From an uncultured Prochlorococcus sp. (GTDB taxonomy: Bacteria > Cyanobacteriota > Cyanobacteriia > PCC-6307 > Cyanobiaceae), in NCBI GenBank assembly GCA_902615165.1, contig CACMNZ010000004.1, positions 1 to 59,038 of the forward strand: 59,038 nt of DNA, read 5' to 3'. Positions 53,097 through 59,038 of the stretch are shown here, one piece after another. Below the pieces are notes generated by a model. It worked only from the letters and a program-made list of their open reading frames with translations, ran no database searches and was not told the origin of the DNA. The position numbers and the translations under genes were made by a program. Every line of letters starts with the position of its first letter. Positions within the stretch are counted from its first letter, which is position 1.

Positions 53097-54638
53097 TTAA
53101 TCTGATGCACCAAGGAATAATCTATATGTATCGTTTTGAGTTTCATCCCAGAATTTATAGCCTAGAATTCTTACAAATTTATTCCACTCTAAAATCTCAT
53201 TTTTATCGATCAAAACTCCAATAACAATTTTTCCTACATCAGCTCCATAATTCCTGTAGTGAAATACGCTTATAGACCAATTTGATTTCATGTTATTTAA
53301 GAAGTTTATTAATGCGCCAGGCCTTTCAGGAAACTCAAATCTGTATAAGAGTTCAATAAAGTTTCTATATTCCATCTCTTTAAAATTCTTTGGTAATCTT
53401 CCACCTACCATATGTCTGAGATGATTTTTAGATAATTCATCATCACTTATGTCAATAAATGAGTACTCAGAATTTCTAAATACATTTAAAAGATTTTTTT
53501 TATCATTTAAACCATAGACTTGAACTCCCACAAAGATCTGCGCATGCTTAGAATTCGACATCCTATAGCTAAATTCAGTTAAATTTCTATTATCAAGTAA
53601 CTTGCAAAAATCAATCAGACTACCAGCACGTTCAGGAATTTCAACAGCCATCATTACTTCTTTACACTCTCCAAGTTCTGCTCTTTCTGCTACAAATCTA
53701 AGCCTCTCAAAATTCATATTTGCACCACATGCAATCGCAACCATTTTTCTATTTGAATGATTCGAATTTAAAATATCTTTTTTCATTCCTGCTATTGATA
53801 AGGCACCTGCGGGCTCTAGTATTGATCTAGTATCCTCAAAAACATCTTTTATAGCAGCACAGATTTCGTCGGTGTTAACCCTAATCATCTTATCTATATA
53901 TTTTCTACCAATATCAAAAGTATTTTTACCAATTTTTTTAACCGCTACTCCATCTGCAAATTGACCTACGGAAGATAGTTCCACAATTTTTTCTTCTTCC
54001 AAAGATTTCGTCATAGCGTCAGCATCTTCTGGTTCTACGCCAATTATTTTTACTTCAGGCCATATTTTTTTAATGTATGAGGATATTCCTGATATCAATC
54101 CCCCACCACCTACAGCAATATAAATTGCATAAGGTTTATCCTTAAGCTGCTGTTCAAGTTCTATAGCTATAGTTCCTTGTCCTGCTATTACTTCTGGATC
54201 ATCAAAGGGATGAATAAAGCATAAATTTCTTTCTTGGCTAATCCTTATTGCCTCTTTGTAAGTTTCATCATAGTTATCGCCATATAATATAACTTTTGCT
54301 TTTAAATTTTTTACTGCATTAACTTTTACTTGAGGTGTTGTAATGGGCATAAATATGGTTGCTTCGCAATTTAACTTAAGGGCACTAAGTGCAACCCCTT
54401 GAGCATGATTACCAGCACTAGAAGTAATTACTCCCTGAGCAAGCTGCGATTTAGTGAGCTTACTCATTTTGTTATATGCTCCTCTTATTTTGAATGAAAA
54501 TACATCTTGAAGATCTTCTCTTTTTAGAAAAACTTCATTATTAAGTGTATTACTTAAATTATGAGCTTTTTCTAGCGGTGTTTTTTTTGCAACTTCATAG
54601 ACTTCAGCTTGAAGTATTTTTTCAAAATAATCATTCAT
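53097..54638 (-). CDS. ilvA: Threonine dehydratase, biosynthetic
   Basis: First step of isoleucine synthesis: threonine to 2-oxobutanoate. The 513-aa protein has PLP Lys50 in VFSFKIRGAYNKM, SSAGNHAQGVA near residues 73-83, the glycine-rich phosphate loop VGGGGLISGIS near 176-186 and CGANMNFERL near 303-312. Two ACT regulatory domains follow, each with an ERAGSL or ERPGAL core (about 330-410 and 430-505), so isoleucine feedback is expected. scpB follows on the same strand with its start region 6 to 30 nt after the ilvA stop. Confidence 0.96.
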   Translation of the reverse strand: MNDYFEKILQAEVYEVAKKTPLEKAHNLSNTLNNEVFLKREDLQDVFSFKIRGAYNKMSKLTKSQLAQGVITSSAGNHAQGVALSALKLNCEATIFMPITTPQVKVNAVKNLKAKVILYGDNYDETYKEAIRISQERNLCFIHPFDDPEVIAGQGTIAIELEQQLKDKPYAIYIAVGGGGLISGISSYIKKIWPEVKIIGVEPEDADAMTKSLEEEKIVELSSVGQFADGVAVKKIGKNTFDIGRKYIDKMIRVNTDEICAAIKDVFEDTRSILEPAGALSIAGMKKDILNSNHSNRKMVAIACGANMNFERLRFVAERAELGECKEVMMAVEIPERAGSLIDFCKLLDNRNLTEFSYRMSNSKHAQIFVGVQVYGLNDKKNLLNVFRNSEYSFIDISDDELSKNHLRHMVGGRLPKNFKEMEYRNFIELLYRFEFPERPGALINFLNNMKSNWSISVFHYRNYGADVGKIVIGVLIDKNEILEWNKFVRILGYKFWDETQNDTYRLFLGASD

Positions 54639-54709
54639 ATATATATTTTTAGCATTAATTATTAATCTAATAAAACATTACATGATCTATTTCAAAAAAA
54701 ATACTCATT

Positions 54710-54738
54710 TTGCACCTCGGCGTTTTAGATTATATAGA
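54710..54738 (+). promoter_or_regulatory. Possible sigma-70 promoter of dxs
   Basis: TTGCAC (54710-54715) and TATAGA (54733-54738) are 17 nt apart, with a start point expected about 54745 and a leader of about 10 nt. Both elements deviate from consensus (3 and 4 of 6 positions match), so this is tentative. Confidence 0.3.
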
Positions 54739-54754
54739 TACCAATTTTTGTTAA

Positions 54755-56644
54755 ATGCTTTTAAGTGAGTTAAGTCATCCAAATCAACTTCATGGCTTAA
54801 CAGTTTCACAATTAGAGGAAATTGCTTGTCAAATTAGAGAAAGACATCTCCAAGTAGTATCCACTAGTGGAGGACATCTTGGTCCTGGATTAGGTGTAGT
54901 TGAGTTGACATTGGCTTTATATCAAACTCTTGATCTTGATTTTGACAAAGTTGTTTGGGATGTAGGACATCAAGGTTACCCTCATAAATTAATTACAGGA
55001 CGTTTCAGTCAATTTGATTCTCTTAGGCAACAAAATGGAGTCGCTGGATATCTAAAAAGAAGTGAAAGTAAATTTGATCATTTTGGTGCTGGACATGCAA
55101 GTACTTCTATTTCTGCTGCATTAGGGATGGCAATAGCAAGAGATAGAAAAGGTGAGAATTATAAATGTGTCGCTGTTATTGGAGATGGAGCACTAACAGG
55201 AGGAATGGCATTAGAAGCTATAAATCATGCAGGTCACTTACCAAATACCCCTTTAGTTGTAGTATTGAACGATAATGACATGTCTATTTCACCTCCGGTT
55301 GGAGCTCTTTCATCTTACTTAAATAAGGTAAGAGTAAGTCCACCATTGCAATTTTTGTCAGATAGTGTTCAAGAAAGTGTAAAAAATATACCCTTAATTG
55401 GTAAGGATATCCCAGAAGAACTCAAAAATATTAAAGGGAGCGTTAGACGATTATCTGTACCTAAGGTTGGAGCTGTTTTTGAAGAACTTGGATTTACATA
55501 TATGGGTCCAATTGATGGTCATGATATTGGTAATTTAGTTAAGACCTTTAACGCTGCCCATAAACTTAAAAGACCTGTACTCGTTCATGTTGTCACAACA
55601 AAAGGTAAGGGTTACCCATATGCAGAAGCCGATCAGGTTGGATATCATGCCCAGTCTGCATTTGATCTTACAACTGGGAAATCTATTCCATCAAAGAAAC
55701 CTAAACCTGTTAGTTATAGTAAAATATTTGGTCAAACCTTATTAAAAATATGTGAGCAAGATAGCAAAGTTGTTGGTATTACAGCTGCAATGGCTACAGG
55801 TACTGGTTTAGATATATTGCAAAAAAATATCCCTGATCAATACATTGATGTAGGAATAGCAGAACAACATGCAGTTACTCTTGCGGCAGGAATGTCTTGC
55901 GATGGTCTTAAACCTGTTGTAGCTATCTATAGTACTTTTCTTCAACGTGCTTTCGACCAATTAATTCATGATGTAGGGATACAAAATTTACCTGTATCAT
56001 TCGTACTTGATAGAGCTGGGATAGTTGGAGCTGACGGTCCTACTCACCAAGGTCAGTACGATATCAGTTATATGAGATCTATACCTAATTTTGTATTGAT
56101 GGCTCCAAAGGATGAGTCTGAATTACAGAGAATGTTAATAACTTCAATAAACCATAATGGTCCTACAGCACTAAGAATACCCAGAGGCTCTGGATTAGGA
56201 GTGGCTGTAATGGATGAGGGTTGGGAACCTTTGAATATAGGCGAAGCTGAAATACTTGAAGAAGGAGATGATATTTTAATTATTGCTTATGGTTCAATGG
56301 TCGCATCAGCAATCGAAACAGCAAAGATCTTAAAAAATATGAACATTAATGTATGCATTGTTAATGCAAGATTTGTTAAACCTCTCGATAAAAATCTTAT
56401 TATGCCTTTAGCAAGTAAAATTCAAAAAGTTGTAACCATGGAAGAAGGAACCTTAATAGGAGGATTTGGTTCCGCAATAGTTGAATTATTTAACGATAAT
56501 GAATTAAACATTCCTGTATACAGAATAGGTATACCCGATGTATTAGTTGATCATGCTTCACCTGATCAGAGTAAAGAAAAACTAGGACTTTTGCCTGATC
56601 AGATGGCAGATAAAATTGTTGAGAAATTTAAGTTAGTTAATTAA
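54755..56644 (+). CDS. dxs: 1-deoxy-D-xylulose-5-phosphate synthase
   Basis: Thiamine-dependent entry enzyme of the methylerythritol phosphate pathway (pyruvate + glyceraldehyde-3-phosphate). The 629-aa protein has [18 protein letters not shown] near residues 38-55, the catalytic His in [16 protein letters not shown], the TPP/Mg motif [18 protein letters not shown] near 146-163, and the transketolase-like second half with [19 protein letters not shown]. It is full length with normal motifs. It ends 19 nt before the convergent psaK. Confidence 0.98.
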   Translation: MLLSELSHPNQLHGLTVSQLEEIACQIRERHLQVVSTSGGHLGPGLGVVELTLALYQTLDLDFDKVVWDVGHQGYPHKLITGRFSQFDSLRQQNGVAGYLKRSESKFDHFGAGHASTSISAALGMAIARDRKGENYKCVAVIGDGALTGGMALEAINHAGHLPNTPLVVVLNDNDMSISPPVGALSSYLNKVRVSPPLQFLSDSVQESVKNIPLIGKDIPEELKNIKGSVRRLSVPKVGAVFEELGFTYMGPIDGHDIGNLVKTFNAAHKLKRPVLVHVVTTKGKGYPYAEADQVGYHAQSAFDLTTGKSIPSKKPKPVSYSKIFGQTLLKICEQDSKVVGITAAMATGTGLDILQKNIPDQYIDVGIAEQHAVTLAAGMSCDGLKPVVAIYSTFLQRAFDQLIHDVGIQNLPVSFVLDRAGIVGADGPTHQGQYDISYMRSIPNFVLMAPKDESELQRMLITSINHNGPTALRIPRGSGLGVAVMDEGWEPLNIGEAEILEEGDDILIIAYGSMVASAIETAKILKNMNINVCIVNARFVKPLDKNLIMPLASKIQKVVTMEEGTLIGGFGSAIVELFNDNELNIPVYRIGIPDVLVDHASPDQSKEKLGLLPDQMADKIVEKFKLVN

Positions 56645-56663
56645 AAATTTAATAAATAAATAT

Positions 56664-56924
56664 TTATAAAACACCCCTTGAAGCTAATCCTAATATTGCT
56701 CCAATTCCGAAAATATGACCTAGGCAATTAGCACCTACAACTGATGCGTGACTTAAACCACCATAGAATTTTGAATTGGGTATTTCAAAACCTTCATTAG
56801 GTTTTCTTATTGTTGCTCTAGCAATTGCATAAGCAAAAACATTACATGCAATCATTACGACGGCACACTTTGGAGACCAAGAAAAAGTTGCTGGATCTGC
56901 AGCTGCAAATAATGTAGTAAACAT
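56664..56924 (-). CDS. psaK: Photosystem I subunit PsaK
   Basis: Small two-helix subunit at the edge of photosystem I. The 86-aa protein starts MFTTLFAAADPATFSWSPKC, has a first helix near residues 21-38, the loop RATIRKPNEGFEIPNSKFYGGLSHASVVG split by a turn, and a second helix near 58-82 with ANCLGHIFGIGAILGL. The short N-terminal part before the first helix is typical of picocyanobacterial PsaK. Confidence 0.95.
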   Translation of the reverse strand: MFTTLFAAADPATFSWSPKCAVVMIACNVFAYAIARATIRKPNEGFEIPNSKFYGGLSHASVVGANCLGHIFGIGAILGLASRGVL

Positions 56925-56990
56925 AAAAAATCGTTATTTTTATATATTCTCTAATACTTTTACCTAAAAAACACAAAATTGTAAAAGGTC

Positions 56991-57326
56991 TTAAGAGTTG
57001 TTTACTTCTAAGCTATTTAACAACTTTATAAATCCAAACAAAATAACAAAATCACTTAGAGTTAGGAATGATTCTGCAAAGCCATGCAAAAAGTCAACCT
57101 CAACAAGGGTTTTATCATAGTAGTTTAGTGTGTAAATTGATACCAATATAGTTATAAATACGAATAAAATAGTTAAGGAAAATCCTGTTTTTACATAATT
57201 ATTAACAGATTTGATTTTATATAAGTAAAACAAAAATATTGCATATGGAATTATTGATACTGCAAACAATAATGTGTTATCAATAGAACCTAATTTTTCT
57301 ATAAATTTAAAAAATAAATCATTCAT
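56991..57326 (-). CDS. DUF3593 family membrane protein
   Basis: A 111-aa membrane protein with three hydrophobic helices (about residues 15-33, 47-67 and 86-103) and the family segments DNTLLFAVSIIPYAIFLFYLY and LVEVDFLHGFAESFLTLSDFVILFG split between helices. The family occurs in cyanobacteria and plastids and is usually adjacent to DUF2499; here the two overlap by 8 nt, suggesting a pair of interacting membrane proteins. No function is known. Confidence 0.82.
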   Translation of the reverse strand: MNDLFFKFIEKLGSIDNTLLFAVSIIPYAIFLFYLYKIKSVNNYVKTGFSLTILFVFITILVSIYTLNYYDKTLVEVDFLHGFAESFLTLSDFVILFGFIKLLNSLEVNNS

Positions 57327-57621
57327 AAGTCACTTTTCCGCTAAAAATCTTTATTACAGCTAAGGCTAATGTTGAATTACCTATTAATGTAAATATTCCT
57401 TGAAGTGATACTAGACCGTATAGATTTTCTTGATTGTCATAGATATGCCAGGTAATAGCGCACATAGCTCCTATTAAGTTAGGAATCATAGCTAAGCTTA
57501 ACCAAAAAAATAAATTGTATTTTTTATATTTAGAAATTTTGTTTATAACAAAGATGGTAAATATCCATTCAATGACCGAAGAGATGTGAATTAACCAAGT
57601 TCCAAAAGAAAGTTCGTGCAA
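57319..57621 (-). CDS. DUF2499 family membrane protein (Ycf49-like)
   Basis: A 100-aa membrane protein with the family signature MHELSFGTWLIHISSVIEWI at the N-terminus and FWLSLAMIPNLIGAMCAITWH near residues 38-58, then LQGIFTLIGNSTLALA near 74-89. Three hydrophobic helices are visible. It is related to the plastid Ycf49 family. It overlaps the DUF3593 gene and starts 3 nt after the PrxQ gene, so all three are probably cotranscribed. Confidence 0.84.
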   Translation of the reverse strand: MHELSFGTWLIHISSVIEWIFTIFVINKISKYKKYNLFFWLSLAMIPNLIGAMCAITWHIYDNQENLYGLVSLQGIFTLIGNSTLALAVIKIFSGKVTYE

Positions 57622-57624
57622 AAT

Positions 57625-58161
57625 TTATATTTTTTTCTTTAGTACATTAAGTACTTCTTTGGCATGATTTATAGGTAAAACACTTATCCATCTGTAAGAA
57701 ATTTCACCTTTTGGAGAAATCAAAAAAGTATTTCTATCAGAAAATGGAGGAATCCACGAACCATATTTTTCGCTAATAATTCCATCAGGATCCGATAATA
57801 AGGTGTAGTTTATTGATTTTTCGCTGCAGAAACTTTCATGAGAATCTTGATTATCAGCACTAATACCAACAATTTCAGCATTATATTTTGAAAAATCTCT
57901 TTTTAATTCCGAAAAACCTTTAGCTTCAAGAGTGCAACCTGCTGTAAAGTCCTTTGGATAAAAATACATAACAAGCCACTTACCTTGATAATCATTTAAT
58001 TCCCAAATATTTTTAGATTTTATGTTTTTATTAAAACCTTCTAATTGAAAGTTTGGAGCAATATCTCCAACTTCAGGAGCAAAGTCAAAAGCGATTGCTG
58101 AATTACAATTAAATAAAAAAATAAAAGATATAAATATACTTACAACTAAATTTCTCATCAA
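57625..58161 (-). CDS. PrxQ/BCP-type peroxiredoxin with signal peptide
   Basis: Thiol peroxidase that reduces hydroperoxides. An N-terminal signal peptide (about residues 1-24, ending NSAIA) puts the 178-aa protein in the periplasm or thylakoid lumen. The peroxidatic Cys is Cys76 in YPKDFTAGCTLEA (family: TPGCTxEA). The Cys five residues later used by the common PrxQ type is absent; the only other mature Cys is Cys112 in HESFCSEK, 36 residues on, the spacing of alpha3-type BCPs such as Xanthomonas BCP (Cys48/Cys84). It follows rpmB by 2 nt. Confidence 0.9.
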   Translation of the reverse strand: MMRNLVVSIFISFIFLFNCNSAIAFDFAPEVGDIAPNFQLEGFNKNIKSKNIWELNDYQGKWLVMYFYPKDFTAGCTLEAKGFSELKRDFSKYNAEIVGISADNQDSHESFCSEKSINYTLLSDPDGIISEKYGSWIPPFSDRNTFLISPKGEISYRWISVLPINHAKEVLNVLKKKI

Positions 58162-58163
58162 AT

Positions 58164-58400
58164 CTAGAATTTTTTTAAATCAACCCCATTTGATTTGGCA
58201 AATTTATCTAAACCTACTTTTTGTATAGACTTTAAAGCTTTGGTGCTAATTTTAATATTCACCCATTTTTTTCCTTCTTCCCACCAAAGCCTCCTTTTTT
58301 GGAGATTAACTTGTTGCAATTTTTTTGTACGAATATGTGAGTGACTCACTGCCATCCCGTTATTAGCTTTTGCACCTGTAAGTTCGCAAACTCTTGACAT
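58164..58400 (-). CDS. rpmB: 50S ribosomal protein L28
   Basis: The 78-aa protein has the N-terminal [27 protein letters not shown] split across two strands, [21 protein letters not shown] near residues 32-52 and a C-terminal [14 protein letters not shown]. Length is normal for cyanobacteria. It lies between htpG (39 nt upstream) and the PrxQ gene (2 nt downstream). Confidence 0.98.
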   Translation of the reverse strand: MSRVCELTGAKANNGMAVSHSHIRTKKLQQVNLQKRRLWWEEGKKWVNIKISTKALKSIQKVGLDKFAKSNGVDLKKF

Positions 58401-58439
58401 ATTTATTGTGTTATATCTTTAAAAATTCTAACACATGAC

Positions 58440-59038
58440 TCAATTTGTTGAATTAAGTAGTTCTGAAATTAATTCGGCATTATTATTTTGTAAATTAATT
58501 ATCTGTTCTTGATCTAATCCACCAACGGAAAGCTTAGCCATATCATAGACATGATTAGCAATTTTAGAAGCTAATGGATTCTCAATAGGATCTTTTTCAT
58601 CAATAATTATTTTGTTGCCTGTAATTTTATTAAGACCAACAATAAGTGGATGTTCTTTGTTAATTAAGAGCACATGATATTCAGGTAAGCCAGGCATCTT
58701 TTGTTCCATGTAAGCACCCATATCATTAATTCTTCTCATTTGTTCTGGAAGCAAGATCATCGCTGGTGGAGCATCTTTACTTGAAAGTGACTGCACTTTA
58801 ACTGTTACTTTCTCATTGTTAAGGGCCTTAACTATCGTATCTCTAAGATTATCTGTATTTGATTTGCCATCCTTATCTACAATTTCTTTAGATTCTTTAT
58901 CTTCTAGTTCATTAATTTCTGAATCTACTCTTTGGAATTGATATTCTTCATTTTTACTTTCCAACCATGGAAGGAATTGTGCGTCAATTAAGGGATCTGA
59001 TTTAATAACTTCTTTATTATCAGATAAACAGATATTTA
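58440..59038 (-). CDS. htpG: Chaperone HtpG (Hsp90), C-terminal part (cut by window edge)
   Basis: C-terminal domain of the Hsp90 chaperone; the reading frame continues out of the window to the right, so ATPase and middle domains are missing here. The frame enters as SDNKEVIKSDPLIDAQFLPW, typical of HtpG, before LESKNEEYQFQRVDSEI. The C-terminal dimerisation part shows PPAMILLPEQMRRINDMGAYM and INKEHPLIVGLNKIT, ending ISELLNSTN. A TTG at 58964 is internal and not a start. Confidence 0.93.
   Translation of the reverse strand, partial: NICLSDNKEVIKSDPLIDAQFLPWLESKNEEYQFQRVDSEINELEDKESKEIVDKDGKSNTDNLRDTIVKALNNEKVTVKVQSLSSKDAPPAMILLPEQMRRINDMGAYMEQKMPGLPEYHVLLINKEHPLIVGLNKITGNKIIIDEKDPIENPLASKIANHVYDMAKLSVGGLDQEQIINLQNNNAELISELLNSTN

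Noticed and set aside
1..59038. CRISPR arrays, insertion sequences, prophage genes or integrase/att sites
   Set aside because: No regularly spaced repeats, transposase or integrase-like proteins, or tRNA-flanking direct repeats were seen on reading through the window.

Overview
The window is a gene-dense, AT-rich stretch of a cyanobacterial chromosome. It almost certainly comes from a high-light-adapted Prochlorococcus marinus, but I cannot resolve the subclade from the sequence alone. The clues are the very low G+C, short intergenic spacers and a set of oxygenic-photosynthesis genes (psb28, psaK, gun4, PAM68-like, a PrxQ-type peroxiredoxin). It also carries many small single-membrane-span proteins, cyanobacterial DUF families (DUF1816, DUF1830, DUF3288, DUF3082, DUF2499, DUF3593), urease and an NtcA-type promoter at glnA. 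I see no phage, transposon, integrase or CRISPR. The layout reads as core genome with a few unusual genes.

Layout. 1-3.1 kb: end of ureD, then ureA, ureB and ureC. 3.1-7.9 kb: a glucosylglycerate module. gpgS (minus) is divergent from a GH13 sugar phosphorylase, a GpgP-type phosphatase and a glycerate kinase (plus); together these could make and reuse the compatible solute glucosylglycerate. 7.9-10.1 kb: DUF1830, three tiny membrane proteins, a 348-nt spacer, uppP and tRNA-Pro(GGG). 10-12.6 kb: msrA and an ABC exporter (minus). 12.6-22.4 kb: a plus-strand run of DUF3288, trpD, carA, a STAS protein, Mini-RNase III, rlmB, DUF1816, gatA and dnaE. 22.4-25.1 kb: PAM68-like, rpsO, ruvA, a glycine-rich secreted protein and an EamA transporter (minus). 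25.2-27.2 kb: dnaG. 27.2-29.5 kb: a minus-strand set of umuD, umuC and an HExxH metalloprotease-like gene behind a LexA operator. 29.5-36.2 kb: rlmH, an unknown N-rich protein, then rsmA, ispE, DUF3082, a 31-aa peptide, pdhB, secD, secF and a 59-aa membrane protein.

36.2-44.7 kb: an AI-2E/PerM family protein, psb28, mnmH, gun4, an RsbW-like ATPase, a small cyanobacterial protein, a methyltransferase, glnA, a class V aminotransferase and tadA. 44.7-51.8 kb: a PLP decarboxylase, a 45-aa membrane protein, a DUF697-type GTPase, lspA, bioY, a MacB-like permease and pyruvate kinase. 51.9-59.0 kb: MazG-like, YggT, scpB, ilvA, dxs, psaK, DUF3593, DUF2499, PrxQ, rpmB and the C-terminal part of htpG, which runs off the right edge.

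The most useful observations are these. Two genes (the STAS protein and scpB) have full-length reading frames with no AUG, GUG or UUG at the expected N-terminus; the STAS gene has a perfect GGAGGT placed for an AUA or AUC start. A predicted SOS operon adds an HExxH protein to umuDC. The glucosylglycerate genes form a possible closed synthesis and recycling loop. Several conserved-looking micro-proteins are too small for routine gene calling.
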